Position numbers and translations under genes: made by a program. The notes under the pieces were generated by a model. That model was not told where the DNA came from. It saw only the letters and a list, made by a program, of their open reading frames with translations, and did not search any database. This document shows, piece by piece, positions 35,545 through 46,095 of a DNA stretch of 64,000 nucleotides (positions are counted from its first letter, which is position 1; each line of letters opens with the position of its first letter). This DNA is from Ekhidna lutea (GTDB lineage Bacteria; Bacteroidota; Bacteroidia; Cytophagales; Cyclobacteriaceae). Where the stretch lies: assembly GCF_900188325.1 (NCBI RefSeq), contig NZ_FZPD01000007.1, positions 1 to 64,000 on the forward strand, in the 5' to 3' direction.

Positions 35545-37369
35545 CTGATCCTTCAACTTCTTGTTTTGCGTTATTGATTTGCAACTGCAAATCTTTCAAT
35601 GTAGTGATTGGTACAACCTGATTGTCTTTATAAGGCCCATACTTTAGGCCTTCCATGATATTCCCTGACAGATATTCTCCACTTATCCATCCTCGCTGAA
35701 AATACTTTCCGTGCTTTTTTAGTGCCTGTCCAATATGCCAAATCAATTCATAACCGTAGATATGGTACTCAGAAGGAGCTGTCCCAATACTATCTACAAA
35801 CTTGTCTGATACTATTTCAAAATCAATGTCTTCTTCATTGTAGAATGATGGACTTAAGAAATCAACCTGTAGTCGTTCCAACTGATCGTAGGCAACTAAG
35901 GAAAAATCAAGCCAATCATCATAGCCGATGATCCCGATACTATCACTTCTCACTTCAGCCATGCTTATGAAGTTATTGGCAAGCAGATTACTTGAAGTTG
36001 CTGCGAAAATATGACCAATACTATCCGGCTGCACCTTAAACTTCACTTCATATGACTCAATAACATCTTCACCATTTGAATCTCGAATAATTCGGCCAGA
36101 CACCTCATTCCTTAAACTTCTCGTTCTTACCAGCCTGCCAGGAATCTCAGCAATTGAATCAATCTCAGCTTGAGAATACATCGTATCTAATCGCACCTCA
36201 TACTGTTCTGTGAAATCTTTTTGGATTTGCTGAGCATCCTCATTCGTCAGTCGTTCAAACCTTACCACAAAAAAGCTGTCTCGCTCAATCGTCTCACGAT
36301 AGGCATTTGCTACGATACTATCCCGATCTGTTTCATAAAAAATGAAAAGCTTCTTATTGTCTTCAAACTTCCTTGCGGCAAACTTTGCGGCCTCTCTACC
36401 CTGTGTGCTATAAGATGGTTTGAAAAGATAAGAATACGGATTATCACCTATGATCTCATCATTGGATGAAACAGGGTTGACCATAGTTACCTTGTTTTCT
36501 TTTGAAAATTTGCTGATATACCTTGAGGGGCCGGAATACAATGGCCCAACAATAACATCCGCCTTATCCAGGTGTTTATTCTTTATCAAATCATAAGTAA
36601 CAGCCCCCTTTTTCTGCGTATCAAAGGGAAATAGGTTTAGGTTGATGTTAACATTTCTCAGCTCTTTCTCGGCTAACTGCATACCCTGATACAAGTCGAA
36701 AATAATCGAGTTTCTTATCACCGATTGTGGTGTTTCGAGGGATTCAAACATGAATGGTAAGACAACAGCAACAGCATATTCATCTTTCTTAATAATTGGC
36801 AAATTTTCATCGGAACCAATCTCAATATTATGCTTCTCAGCAAGTTCAGTGAGCATGAAATAATCCCGTTCTTCATATGGCAGGGCCTTAATAGCCTCCG
36901 CATAGTATTTCGCTATATATGCATTTTTAGGATTAAGCGCATATGCTGAGTCTAATCCCGAAACAGACATCTGTCCTAAGAACTGGTCGATAATGAAATT
37001 TTTATCATCTTCCGGTAAAGATTCTGCTTCTCTAAATGCTTGCCATAGTCTTCCTTGCTGAAAGGCCACATATGTAAGCCAGAAATTAACTTCAGGTTGG
37101 TTTTCCCAGTCAGGATACCTAACCCTGATCTGCTTCCACATGTCTTCAGCAACTTTAAGTTCCTCTAGCTTTAGAGCGGAAAGCGCATAGTAAAAGGAGG
37201 CATACTCACCAAATGTATCATCATTGCTGAGCGACTGAAAAGACTGCTTGGCTACTTTGTAGTTACCCAGTGAAAATTGACGCTTGGCCTCAAGATACTC
37301 CCCTTGACTTGACTGGGAATACCCTAATAAAAAATAACTGATGAGTAGACTAAATAGTGTTAATCTCAC
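35525..37369 (-). CDS. TPR and periplasmic-binding-protein-like (LivK/LpoA-type) protein
   Basis: The 614-residue protein has a signal peptide (about 1-18), a TPR-like N-terminal part ([18 protein letters not shown], about 25-180) and a type I periplasmic-binding fold (about 205-600). The latter shows [39 protein letters not shown], and the late [20 protein letters not shown]. The combination resembles LpoA, the outer-membrane activator of penicillin-binding protein 1A, but I see no lipobox. A substrate-binding role is the alternative. It is followed by hemL with a 20-bp overlap and preceded by guaA on the same strand. Confidence 0.75.
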   Translation of the reverse strand: MRLTLFSLLISYFLLGYSQSSQGEYLEAKRQFSLGNYKVAKQSFQSLSNDDTFGEYASFYYALSALKLEELKVAEDMWKQIRVRYPDWENQPEVNFWLTYVAFQQGRLWQAFREAESLPEDDKNFIIDQFLGQMSVSGLDSAYALNPKNAYIAKYYAEAIKALPYEERDYFMLTELAEKHNIEIGSDENLPIIKKDEYAVAVVLPFMFESLETPQSVIRNSIIFDLYQGMQLAEKELRNVNINLNLFPFDTQKKGAVTYDLIKNKHLDKADVIVGPLYSGPSRYISKFSKENKVTMVNPVSSNDEIIGDNPYSYLFKPSYSTQGREAAKFAARKFEDNKKLFIFYETDRDSIVANAYRETIERDSFFVVRFERLTNEDAQQIQKDFTEQYEVRLDTMYSQAEIDSIAEIPGRLVRTRSLRNEVSGRIIRDSNGEDVIESYEVKFKVQPDSIGHIFAATSSNLLANNFISMAEVRSDSIGIIGYDDWLDFSLVAYDQLERLQVDFLSPSFYNEEDIDFEIVSDKFVDSIGTAPSEYHIYGYELIWHIGQALKKHGKYFQRGWISGEYLSGNIMEGLKYGPYKDNQVVPITTLKDLQLQINNAKQEVEGSDEYSDK

Positions 37370-37397
37370 GGCTGATTCTTTTTTTCAAAGCTAATGA

Positions 37398-38921
37398 TTA
37401 TTCCCACTCGATCGTGGCAGGTGGCTTGGAACTAATATCATAAACCACCCGATTGACTCCTTTAACCTGGTTGATGATTTTATTCGATATTCTTCCAAGA
37501 AATTCATAAGGCAAGTGCACCCAATCGGCAGTCATTCCATCCAGGCTGGCAACAGCTCTCAAGGCTACCACATTTTCGTATGTTCGCTCATCTCCCATTA
37601 CTCCTACCGACTGAACAGGAAGCAACATTGCTCCGGCTTGCCACACCTCGTCATAAAGCCCTTCTTCCTTTAATCCATTAATAAAAATAGCGTCAACATC
37701 CTGCAGGATTCGTACTTTTTCAGGGGTAATATCACTTAGAATTCTAATACCAAGGCCTGGTCCCGGAAATGGATGTCTTCCTAAAATAAAATCAGGAATT
37801 TCCAGACTTCTACCTACATTTCTTACTTCATCCTTGAATAATGTGTTGAGAGGTTCCACCACTTTTAGATTCATTTTGGCTGGTAGACCACCTACATTAT
37901 GATGTGATTTAATGGTGACAGAAGGTCCATTGACAGAAACAGATTCGATAACATCCGGGTAGATGGTTCCTTGTCCGAGCCACTTTACGTCTTTGATACT
38001 TTTGGCTTCTTCGTCAAACACCTCAATAAATACTCGCCCGATGATCTTTCGCTTCTTCTCTGGATCACTCGCTCCTTTAAGCTCATCATAAAACCTTGAT
38101 TTTGCGTCAACACCTTTTACGTTGAGCCCTAATCCTTCATAAGATTTAAGCACTCCTTCAAATTCATCTTTTCTTAGCAATCCATTATCAACGAAAATGC
38201 AGTAAAGGTTTTTCCCAATAGCCTGATGAATTAACATGGCAGCTACTGATGAGTCCACTCCCCCGGAAAGTCCCAAAACAACTTTATCATCCCCCAGCTG
38301 CTTTTTCAGATTAGCGACCGTCTCTTCAACAAAAATATCAGGTGTCCAATCCTGCGATGCTCCGCATATATGAACCACAAAATTTCTAAGTACAATTTTG
38401 CCCTGAGTGGTGTGAGTTACTTCAGGGTGAAATTGAATACCATAAACGGGTTTACCTTCTATTTTATAGGCTGCTACCGGAATCGATTCAGTAGCAGATA
38501 TTAGCTGGAATTTATCTGGAAGGTTTGTGATGGTATCTCCATGTGACATCCACACCTGGCTTCCTATCTCTATCTCCTTTAATAGGTCAAAATGTGAGTC
38601 GACAGTCTTAAGATTGGCACGCCCGTATTCTCTATGGTTGGATTTTGCTACTGTCCCGCCGTTTTTCTTGACCAACAGCTGTGCGCCGTAGCAGATTCCC
38701 AGCACGGGCAATTCACCAAGCTCTTCCATGTCCATATCCGGGCTTCCTTCATCCAGTACTGAGCAAGGACCACCGGAAAGGATAACTCCTTTTACATCCG
38801 GGGTTATCTCGAACTTACTGAAAGGATGAATTTCACAGTATACGTTTAATTCACGAACCCTGCGAGCAATGAGCTGTGTATATTGTGAGCCAAAATCAAG
38901 GATCAGGATTTTATCTTGCAT
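37398..38921 (-). CDS. guaA: GMP synthase (glutamine-hydrolysing) GuaA
   Basis: GuaA converts XMP to GMP using glutamine nitrogen. The 507-residue protein has a class I glutamine amidotransferase domain (catalytic Cys77 in GICYGAQ, His165 and Glu167 in QFHPEVTHT). The ATP-pyrophosphatase domain has the P-loop SGGVDS (219-224), and the C-terminal dimerisation domain ends [15 protein letters not shown] as in other GuaA. Length is normal. It lies upstream of the TPR/binding-protein gene by 28 bp. Confidence 0.97.
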   Translation of the reverse strand: MQDKILILDFGSQYTQLIARRVRELNVYCEIHPFSKFEITPDVKGVILSGGPCSVLDEGSPDMDMEELGELPVLGICYGAQLLVKKNGGTVAKSNHREYGRANLKTVDSHFDLLKEIEIGSQVWMSHGDTITNLPDKFQLISATESIPVAAYKIEGKPVYGIQFHPEVTHTTQGKIVLRNFVVHICGASQDWTPDIFVEETVANLKKQLGDDKVVLGLSGGVDSSVAAMLIHQAIGKNLYCIFVDNGLLRKDEFEGVLKSYEGLGLNVKGVDAKSRFYDELKGASDPEKKRKIIGRVFIEVFDEEAKSIKDVKWLGQGTIYPDVIESVSVNGPSVTIKSHHNVGGLPAKMNLKVVEPLNTLFKDEVRNVGRSLEIPDFILGRHPFPGPGLGIRILSDITPEKVRILQDVDAIFINGLKEEGLYDEVWQAGAMLLPVQSVGVMGDERTYENVVALRAVASLDGMTADWVHLPYEFLGRISNKIINQVKGVNRVVYDISSKPPATIEWE

Positions 38922-39051
38922 GGCCGCAAAATTACAGGCTTAAGGTGATACTGAAGGTGTACTCCTTTATCGAAAATTCATAGATATGCAGGATTTATTA
39001 ACTATGGAATAATTTTGGATTTATACCTTCGCCATATCTAAACCTCCAAAC

Positions 39052-40662
39052 ATGAAGAAATTCTTTTTCACGCTACTCCTAATGCTATTTTTTCGGGGAT
39101 TCTCTCAAGAAAAACCGAAGCTAGTTGTAGGGATTGTAGTTGATCAGATGAGATACGACTATATATCCCGATATTATTCAGATTTTGAAGATGGTGGATT
39201 TAAACGACTTATAGAAGAAGGATTTTTATACCGAAATGCTCACTACAACTACATGCCTACCAAAACCGGCCCGGGTCATGCATCTATTTTCACTGGTACA
39301 ACTCCAGCAAGGCATGGTATTATTGGAAATGATTGGTTCGTGCCCTCCATCAACCGACGATTTAACTGCGTAGAAGACACTGCTTCCTCAGTAGTTGGAG
39401 GCGTTTCAAATGGAGCGGTTTCATCAAGAAACCTAAAAGCAACAACCATCACTGATGAGCTCAGACTCTACTATAACTTCACTTCAAAGGTGATTGGAGT
39501 TTCGCTAAAAGATCGTGGAGCAGCACTTCCCGCAGGGCATAACCCAACGGGAGCATATTGGTATGACCTTCAAAGTGGTAATATGATTACTAGCACATAT
39601 TACAGAGATGAATTGCCCTCTTGGGTAGATGCCTTTAATAAGGAAAATAGACCCAGTGCATTCCTGTCCAATAAATGGGAACTGTTTAGAGATGAAGAAG
39701 TATATAATGAAAGCATTGAGGATGAGAATCCTTATGAGCAGGAGCTGAGAAAAGGACTGGGCGTTTCCTTTCCTCACGATCTTCCCAAACACAAAAAAGA
39801 TCTTTCATTGCTTAAATACACTCCTTTCACCAATACTTTAATCAAAGAGTTTTCAATGAAGGCGGTGGTAGAAGAAGAAATGGGACTTGACTCTATTCCG
39901 GATTTTTTAACCATGAGCTTTTCCGCTACCGACGACATTGGTCATAGATTTGGTCCCCGATCCGTGGAGGTACAGGATACATATCTGCGATTGGACAGGG
40001 AGTTAAGCGAATTTCTAAGTTTTCTTGACGATACAATCGGTAAAAACGAGTATGTCGTATTCCTTTCTGCAGATCATGGAGCTACTGATGTCCCATCCTA
40101 TATGTATAAAAACAAAATGCCTGGAGGCTATCATAATAATGGTTTTATTAAGAGTCTGCTAAATGATGGTCTTGGTGAGGTGTTTGGTGAAGGGAAGTGG
40201 ATCAGTTCAATTATAAATGAACAGATTTATTTGAATCATGAGCTCATTTCGGAGAAAGGTGCAAATACGGATGAAGTCAAGCAAAAAACCATTGAAATTC
40301 TGATGGGTGAAGACTATGTGTATGAAGCCTTCGATGCTAACCTTGTTGCCAAACGAATGTTTACCGATCCTTTACTCATCAAACTGCAGAATGGATATGA
40401 AAATAAACGTTCAGGTGACATCCTTTACGTCTTAACTCCAAGTGATCTTAATGATTCATGGGGACGGCAAGGGACAGATCATCGCTCGCCTTATACATAC
40501 GACACGCACATCCCAATCATCTTCTTCGGTAAGGGAATAAAGCCAGGAAAAACCGTACGACCAGTTTCTATCACTGATATTGCTCCGACTCTGTCTATGC
40601 TATTAGATATTTCACTACCAAGCATGTCGAATGGGCAACCACTAAAAGAGTTATTTGAATAA
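39052..40662 (+). CDS. PafA-like alkaline phosphatase
   Basis: The 536-residue secreted enzyme (signal peptide about 1-18) belongs to the PafA group of the alkaline phosphatase superfamily. The nucleophile is Thr72 in KTGPGHASI, followed by Asn93 in GIIGNDW, and Lys153 and Arg155 in SLKDRGAALPAG. These match the known PafA active-site set with nearly the same spacing. Metal ligands are in VGIVVDQMRYDY, SATDDIGHRFGP and LSADHGATDVP. It releases phosphate from organic monoesters in the periplasm. The DUF4159 gene follows 31 bp downstream. Confidence 0.9.
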   Translation: MKKFFFTLLLMLFFRGFSQEKPKLVVGIVVDQMRYDYISRYYSDFEDGGFKRLIEEGFLYRNAHYNYMPTKTGPGHASIFTGTTPARHGIIGNDWFVPSINRRFNCVEDTASSVVGGVSNGAVSSRNLKATTITDELRLYYNFTSKVIGVSLKDRGAALPAGHNPTGAYWYDLQSGNMITSTYYRDELPSWVDAFNKENRPSAFLSNKWELFRDEEVYNESIEDENPYEQELRKGLGVSFPHDLPKHKKDLSLLKYTPFTNTLIKEFSMKAVVEEEMGLDSIPDFLTMSFSATDDIGHRFGPRSVEVQDTYLRLDRELSEFLSFLDDTIGKNEYVVFLSADHGATDVPSYMYKNKMPGGYHNNGFIKSLLNDGLGEVFGEGKWISSIINEQIYLNHELISEKGANTDEVKQKTIEILMGEDYVYEAFDANLVAKRMFTDPLLIKLQNGYENKRSGDILYVLTPSDLNDSWGRQGTDHRSPYTYDTHIPIIFFGKGIKPGKTVRPVSITDIAPTLSMLLDISLPSMSNGQPLKELFE

Positions 40663-40693
40663 CTATTTGATTCAGGATGAGTATAATTGATCT

Positions 40694-41344
40694 ATGAGAA
40701 ATCTCTGGGTTCTTTTTGTAGTCGCGTCAGTATCATCTTTTGCACAGCCTGTCAAAATAGGCAAGCTTAAATATGATGGTGGAGGTGACTGGTATGCGAA
40801 TAAAACAGCACTCCCAAATTTGATTGAGTTTTGTAACCAACAGATCAATACAAACCTGGCTGTTTCTGAAGATGTAGTGGAAGTAGGCAGTCCTGATCTC
40901 TTTCTCTACCCGTATATTTATATGACAGGGCATGGCAATGTGGTTTTCAACAATGCACAGGCTGAAAACCTAAGAAGCTACCTTACATCAGGTGGTTTCC
41001 TGCACATTGATGATAATTATGGCCTTGATCCATTCGTGCGAATCGAAATGAAAAAGGTATTTCCGGAGCTTGAATTAGTCGAGATTCCTTTTGACCACCC
41101 TATTTATCATCAGAAGTTTGACTTTGATGATGGGTTGCCCAAAATCCACCAACATGACGGAAAACCTCCAAAAGGATACGGAATTATTTATGAAGGACGT
41201 CTTGTTTGCTTTTATTCCTATGAGTCTGACTTAGGAAACGGATGGGAGGATCAATCGATTTATAATGACCCGCAGGAGGTAAGAATAGAAGCGCTAAAAA
41301 TGGGAGCTAACATCATCTCTTACGCCTTTACATCCTCACTCTAA
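40694..41344 (+). CDS. DUF4159 family protein
   Basis: The 216-residue protein has a signal peptide (about 1-17) and matches DUF4159: IGKLKYDGGGDWYANKTALP, then GGFLHIDDNYGLDPFVRIEM, VEIPFDHPIYHQKFDFDDGLPKI-like, and a late ALKMGANIISYA. The DUF4159 fold resembles glutamine-amidotransferase-like domains without the catalytic Cys. Function unknown. It is 31 bp after the PafA-like gene and may share its transcript. Confidence 0.85.
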   Translation: MRNLWVLFVVASVSSFAQPVKIGKLKYDGGGDWYANKTALPNLIEFCNQQINTNLAVSEDVVEVGSPDLFLYPYIYMTGHGNVVFNNAQAENLRSYLTSGGFLHIDDNYGLDPFVRIEMKKVFPELELVEIPFDHPIYHQKFDFDDGLPKIHQHDGKPPKGYGIIYEGRLVCFYSYESDLGNGWEDQSIYNDPQEVRIEALKMGANIISYAFTSSL

Positions 41345-41353
41345 AAGAGTAAA

Positions 41354-41381
41354 GCCCCAATCCTCCGAAGAATCATGGGGC
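41354..41381. terminator. Possible bidirectional terminator hairpin
   Basis: GCCCCA (41354-41359) pairs with TGGGGC (41376-41381) between two convergent genes. On the minus strand it is followed by TTTACTCTTTT; on the plus strand there is no T-tract. The stem is short, so it is a weak call. Confidence 0.35.
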
Positions 41382-41410
41382 AATTACCTACCTGAAGAAC
41401 TATTTGACTC

Positions 41411-42244
41411 CTAGTTTCTTTTACCTCTTGGCTCTACTGTGTGTGTGGTTGTCTCACCATTTATTGTAATAGTTACTTCATTATCACAATCACCATCTCC
41501 AAAGTTGATTACAGCTACATTGTCTCCAAAAGTGATTTGTTTGATACCAGAGACCGGAATAAACACTCTGCTGGCACGGCAAGATCTCTTAAAAACTAAT
41601 TTCTCCAGAATTTCAACCTCATACCGAATGTCCTCCCTATTAGATCCGCTGGCGCCACCTTCTACATGGAATTCATCATTAAGTGGGTTATTTGCTCTGA
41701 TCCAGGTCTTAGTATGGTCCGCATCTCTTGTCGCTGTTGAACCATCTTCGAATGTTAGCTTTCCGTCTTCAAGGACGATATTAAATGTCAGATTGTCATC
41801 AAGACTTTCTGAAATATTGGTTAGCGTTCTAGTGCCTTCTACTTGCACTTCATCTATAAAGAAGTCTTCCAACGTGATGATTCTAAATGCTCCCGGGACC
41901 AATTTTCTTTCATTGTATTCAATGATGATTTTTCCTTTCAACACACGTCCTCCTCTTATTTCACATCCATCACCATAATCAATGGTTAAGGTTTTATTTT
42001 CTTTGTCGTGCGTGATTTCTGCACATTCAAGAACCGTATCTCGCTCTACCCTTCCTGACTCATCGGCAAATGCCAGACCTGCCTCTGCAATTAGATCTAC
42101 ATCTTCATAATTAGCTTCAAGAGCTGCCTCTGAATCTGCGTCAAGCTCTGCAACCAGGTCAACAGGGGCGGTTTCACTGTCATCACTACATGAACTAAAG
42201 ATGATGACAAAGATTAGTGCAGGGATAAATAATAACTTTTTCAT
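41411..42244 (-). CDS. Lipoprotein of unknown function
   Basis: From the ATG at 42244 the product is 277 residues with a lipoprotein signal (LIFVIIFSSCSDD). An upstream ATG at 42253 adds only three residues. The mature part is acidic at first, then beta-rich with recurrent 'LTIDYGDGCEIRGGRVLKG' and 'VINFGDGDCDNEVTITING' stretches, each with Gly-Asp-Gly and Cys. I do not recognise a named family. The gene ends before a weak hairpin and converges on the DUF4159 gene. Confidence 0.7.
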   Translation of the reverse strand: MKKLLFIPALIFVIIFSSCSDDSETAPVDLVAELDADSEAALEANYEDVDLIAEAGLAFADESGRVERDTVLECAEITHDKENKTLTIDYGDGCEIRGGRVLKGKIIIEYNERKLVPGAFRIITLEDFFIDEVQVEGTRTLTNISESLDDNLTFNIVLEDGKLTFEDGSTATRDADHTKTWIRANNPLNDEFHVEGGASGSNREDIRYEVEILEKLVFKRSCRASRVFIPVSGIKQITFGDNVAVINFGDGDCDNEVTITINGETTTHTVEPRGKRN

Positions 42245-42443
42245 GATATTCATTTTTCGTGTTTTTCAAATTGTTTGCTCCTTTGACATTCATGAAATAA
42301 GAAGGTTTAATCCTTCAATATTTTTTTAAAAAAGTCAGACAGGCGATTACAAATAGTAGACACTCGTATTATGGTCTAGTTCCTATAGGTGAAGTGGTTC
42401 ATGATTGTTTATTATTGTATAAGCATAATTTAATCACACTGCT

Positions 42444-43403
42444 ATGCTAAAACTGCGTCATCTTATTCTTATTGCTAGTTCTTTACTTTTGGTTTCGCAA
42501 CCATATGCTCAAGGCTGTAGTGATGCCGGGTTTTGCACCATGGGTGCTATGAAGCCTGATCAGAATTATAGTAAAAGAATCGCCATTAAGCTTCGATCTA
42601 TTGAGCTTAATTATTACAAAGGAACCAGTATCATCTCTCCTGTGATTAGTGCTGCTACCATTGATTTCAATCTTGGAATCAATGATTATAGTGCCTTCCA
42701 AATCAAAGTTCCTTATATGTGGATAACGGGGAACCTGGGTGATAATGCAGGGCTAGGTGATATTTCTTTAAGTTACACTCGTCTTCTAAAAGCGACTAAT
42801 AACTGGAATGTCAACGGGACTTTAGGAGCTAAATTACCCTCAAATGATGCCAATGCGACTATCAGTAATGAGCACACTGGTGGAATGGAGTCACCGCTTC
42901 ATATGTATTATCAGACAAGTTTGGGATCTTATGATGCAATTGCGGGCGTTTCTGCTCTAAGTGGGGAGTGGCTACTGGCAACAGGCATCCAAATAGCGCT
43001 TACAGAAAACAATAATCAGTTTGTTTGGAGTGATTTCCCAAACTACCCAGATCGGGAGTATCTTGAAAAAAACAATCGTGGAATAGAATTGAAACGTGGG
43101 ATTGATGTAATGCTTAGAGTAGAACGAAACTGGAGGTTTACAAACTTCAATTTTTCACTTGGCGCTTTACCTATTTACCGAATTACAAAAGATGAGGCGA
43201 TCATTCCAGGAACGACTGAAAGAGGTAAGATAGAAGGTACAACTGGACTTGCTTTGTCTATTTTAGGAAGCTTTGGTTATCACTTTGACGTTAATAATAG
43301 TGTTAAAATTATTCAGGGAATTAAGCTGGTAGACCGAGATGTAAACCCTGACGGGCTTACTCGAGATGAGGTATTGAGCATAAGTTATGTGTACAAATTT
43401 TAA
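42444..43403 (+). CDS. Outer-membrane beta-barrel protein with N-terminal Cys pair
   Basis: The 319-residue protein has a signal peptide (about 1-22) and then a CSDAGFC pair at the start of the mature protein. Alternating amphipathic strands typical of a 10-14-stranded barrel follow (FQIKVPYMWITGNLGDNAGL, LSYTRLLKATNNWNVNG), ending in the aromatic terminus VYKF that the BAM complex recognises. The role is not known; a channel or an anchor are both possible. The CHAT gene starts 3 bp after its stop, so the two are almost certainly one transcript. Confidence 0.7.
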   Translation: MLKLRHLILIASSLLLVSQPYAQGCSDAGFCTMGAMKPDQNYSKRIAIKLRSIELNYYKGTSIISPVISAATIDFNLGINDYSAFQIKVPYMWITGNLGDNAGLGDISLSYTRLLKATNNWNVNGTLGAKLPSNDANATISNEHTGGMESPLHMYYQTSLGSYDAIAGVSALSGEWLLATGIQIALTENNNQFVWSDFPNYPDREYLEKNNRGIELKRGIDVMLRVERNWRFTNFNFSLGALPIYRITKDEAIIPGTTERGKIEGTTGLALSILGSFGYHFDVNNSVKIIQGIKLVDRDVNPDGLTRDEVLSISYVYKF

Positions 43404-43406
43404 GGA

Positions 43407-46091
43407 ATGAAGCAGCTACTTTTCTTTTTCATTACACTATTTTCTATTGAGTCTCTTGCTCAGGAAACTCAACTAAAACAAGCAGAAGCAACATATGCTA
43501 ATGGTGATTTTGATAACGCTTATGTGCTCTTCAAAAAGGCTGGGGATTTATATTTTGCCAATGAAGCTTTTGTCCAATACATAGACACGCATCTGAAAAT
43601 GATTGATTGCCAGTTGCAGGCCGGCAACCCCTTTCATGCAAAAAGTTTGGCCGAAAACACATTGGATTTTATTGAAACTGAGGTTGAAGAAGAGCAAAAT
43701 CTTCGAGCCAGATGCCTGACACTCCTTGGCCTCAGTTACCTCAACCTCGGACGAAATGACGATGCGCTTGAGGTTCTCTTGGAAGGAGAAGGTTTTTTTT
43801 CAGCAGAAGACACAAAAGCCAAAGCCAACTGCCTGGATGCGCTTGGATTGGTCTATACCAATAATGAAAATAAACAACTTGCCGCACAGTATCATGAGCA
43901 GGCATTCGTCATGCGAAGGAAGCTATTTGGTGCGCAATCCATCGAAGTGGCCAATTCATACAACAATCTGGGCCGGGTATTTTTAAATAGTGACCCTCTT
44001 CAGGCACTTATCTATTTCAATAGAGCGAAAGGAATTTATGAGGAAAAACTTGGCAACAGCAGCAGAAGAGCACTTCGTGCAAACCTGAATATAGCTTTTG
44101 CTAACATGGAGCAGAACAATTATGATGAAGCTTTAGAGCAACTAAATGATGTGAAGCTTATTTATGACGCTACCTACCAGGACGATCATCCTAATAAGGC
44201 ATACATTCAGTCGATTATTGGTCGGGTATACTTGCTAAAAGAAGAATATGAGAAGGCTCTGCTTAATCAAAAAGAGGCTCTGCAAATGTATATTAGCTTG
44301 TTTGGTGAAAAGCACCCTGATGTTGCCAACACCTACTATTTGATTGGTGAAATCTATAAGGCTAAAAGTGAATTTAAGGTAGCTGTCGAATTTTATCAGC
44401 GAGCGATCTACGCTAATCTTCCTGAGCAGGTTTACACCGAAATTTATGACCTACCAAAGCTGGAAAACTACTTTAATGCAGACATTCTTTTAAGAACACT
44501 TCAGGCAAAAGCGATCGCACTCGGTGCATTGCATTTTGAGAAATCGCTGAATGTAAGAGATATAGTTGGGGCGATAGAGACCTATCAAAAATGTGATGAC
44601 CTGATCACCATTATCCGAAGGAAACGCCTCAATGAGCAGGATAAACTACGACTCGGTCAGATAGCCAAAGAAGTGTATGAAAGCGGAATTCAGCTTTCTC
44701 TCATCTTAAGCGAGCAAAGCTTTAATCGAAAAAAACACCTGCAAACGGCATTTGACTTTTGTGAGCGTAGCAAATCATCCGTATTGCTGGAAGCAATAAC
44801 GGAATCCAAAGCCAAAAAATTTGCTGGCATTCCGGATGAGCAAATCCAATTGGAGGATAGCCTCAAAGATGAGATCTCCTTTCTTGAGCAGCAGTTGGCT
44901 CTTCAGGAAAATGCTGACAACAGAGAGATGAAGGATCTGCTATTTGCATATCAAAATTCCTACAGAGCATTTATTGCTAACCTGGAATCTCAATATCCTG
45001 AATATTATAAGCTCAAATACGATCAGCAGATTGCAACAGTGGCTTCAGTGCAGGAGCATCTGACGGAGCGTGCTGCTCTCTTATCTTACTTTATTGGCGA
45101 AAACGAGTTGTACATTTTCGTAATTACTAAAAAAGATGTTCGAGCAGAACGTAGGCCAAAAGGCGCTGATTTTCAGAAAATGATAACAGGCCTTCGAAAT
45201 GCCATCAAGTACAACAGCGAACGAACCTTTCTGTCAACAGCCAGATCGCTGCACTCCCTAATAATGCCAGATTTTTCATCGAGTATCAAAGAGTTGATAA
45301 TCCTGCCTGATGGAATTTTGGGGACCTTGCCATTTGAAGCATTTGTTTCATCTGGAGATGAGACTAGCTCCTACACTAATGCTAATTTCCTCATTGAGGA
45401 TTTTCAGATTTCTTATGATTATTCTGCAACGCTTTTCACACAGCGTGTTGCAGATGATGAGCAGATACTTCCGGAAATTCTTTTGATCGCTCCGATAAGC
45501 TTTGAGGACAATGAGGTGAGAATGTCTAACCTGCCCGGATCAGAAAAAGAAATTGATGAGATCAGATACCTCTTTATGGGCAGTAATTGTGAAACAAAAG
45601 TTCAGACTGGTTCTGAAGCCAGTGAATCGAATTTTAAAAGTGAGGATCTGGGCAAATACCGATACCTCCATTTCGCAACCCATGGGATTGTCAATGAATC
45701 AGAGCCTGCGCTTTCACGAATATTTCTGAAACCCGGAAACAACGAAGATGGTAGCTTGTATACTGGCGAAATCTATAACCTTAATATCAATGCAGATCTA
45801 GTTACACTCTCAGCGTGTGAAACTGGATTGGGAAAAGTAGCCAAAGGCGAGGGAATCGTCGGACTAAGTAGGGCGTTGCAGTATGCCGGAGCGAATAATA
45901 TTATTGTTTCATTGTGGCAGGTAGCTGATGCCTCCACAGCTCAAATGATGATCGAGTTTTATAAATACAACCTAAATAATGACCACCACGGTTATAATTC
46001 AGCACTTAGAGAAGCAAAGCTATCACTGCTAAATTCTGAACAATACGCCAGACCTTATTACTGGGCTCCTTTCATTTTGGTAGGAATGTAA
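43407..46091 (+). CDS. Secreted TPR-CHAT (caspase-like) protein
   Basis: The 894-residue protein has a signal peptide (about 1-18, SLAQE) and ten or more TPR repeats (about 20-420, e.g. VANSYNNLGRVFLNSDPLQA). A helical linker and a C-terminal CHAT protease domain (about 600-894) follow. The catalytic dyad is intact: His759 in HFATHG and Cys804 in LSACETG. GEGIVGLSRALQYAGANNII and the ending YWAPFILVG are standard CHAT features. CHAT domains are relatives of caspases and separases. The signal peptide puts this one outside the cytoplasm. It sits 3 bp after a barrel gene and 4 bp before a LytTR gene. Confidence 0.85.
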   Translation: MKQLLFFFITLFSIESLAQETQLKQAEATYANGDFDNAYVLFKKAGDLYFANEAFVQYIDTHLKMIDCQLQAGNPFHAKSLAENTLDFIETEVEEEQNLRARCLTLLGLSYLNLGRNDDALEVLLEGEGFFSAEDTKAKANCLDALGLVYTNNENKQLAAQYHEQAFVMRRKLFGAQSIEVANSYNNLGRVFLNSDPLQALIYFNRAKGIYEEKLGNSSRRALRANLNIAFANMEQNNYDEALEQLNDVKLIYDATYQDDHPNKAYIQSIIGRVYLLKEEYEKALLNQKEALQMYISLFGEKHPDVANTYYLIGEIYKAKSEFKVAVEFYQRAIYANLPEQVYTEIYDLPKLENYFNADILLRTLQAKAIALGALHFEKSLNVRDIVGAIETYQKCDDLITIIRRKRLNEQDKLRLGQIAKEVYESGIQLSLILSEQSFNRKKHLQTAFDFCERSKSSVLLEAITESKAKKFAGIPDEQIQLEDSLKDEISFLEQQLALQENADNREMKDLLFAYQNSYRAFIANLESQYPEYYKLKYDQQIATVASVQEHLTERAALLSYFIGENELYIFVITKKDVRAERRPKGADFQKMITGLRNAIKYNSERTFLSTARSLHSLIMPDFSSSIKELIILPDGILGTLPFEAFVSSGDETSSYTNANFLIEDFQISYDYSATLFTQRVADDEQILPEILLIAPISFEDNEVRMSNLPGSEKEIDEIRYLFMGSNCETKVQTGSEASESNFKSEDLGKYRYLHFATHGIVNESEPALSRIFLKPGNNEDGSLYTGEIYNLNINADLVTLSACETGLGKVAKGEGIVGLSRALQYAGANNIIVSLWQVADASTAQMMIEFYKYNLNNDHHGYNSALREAKLSLLNSEQYARPYYWAPFILVGM

Positions 46092-46095
46092 CCCA

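Noticed and set aside
41439-41978. 179-residue open frame opposite the lipoprotein gene
   Set aside because: It lies wholly antisense to a lipoprotein with a clear signal and lipobox, and its product is a low-complexity Ser/Thr/Leu mix with no motif.
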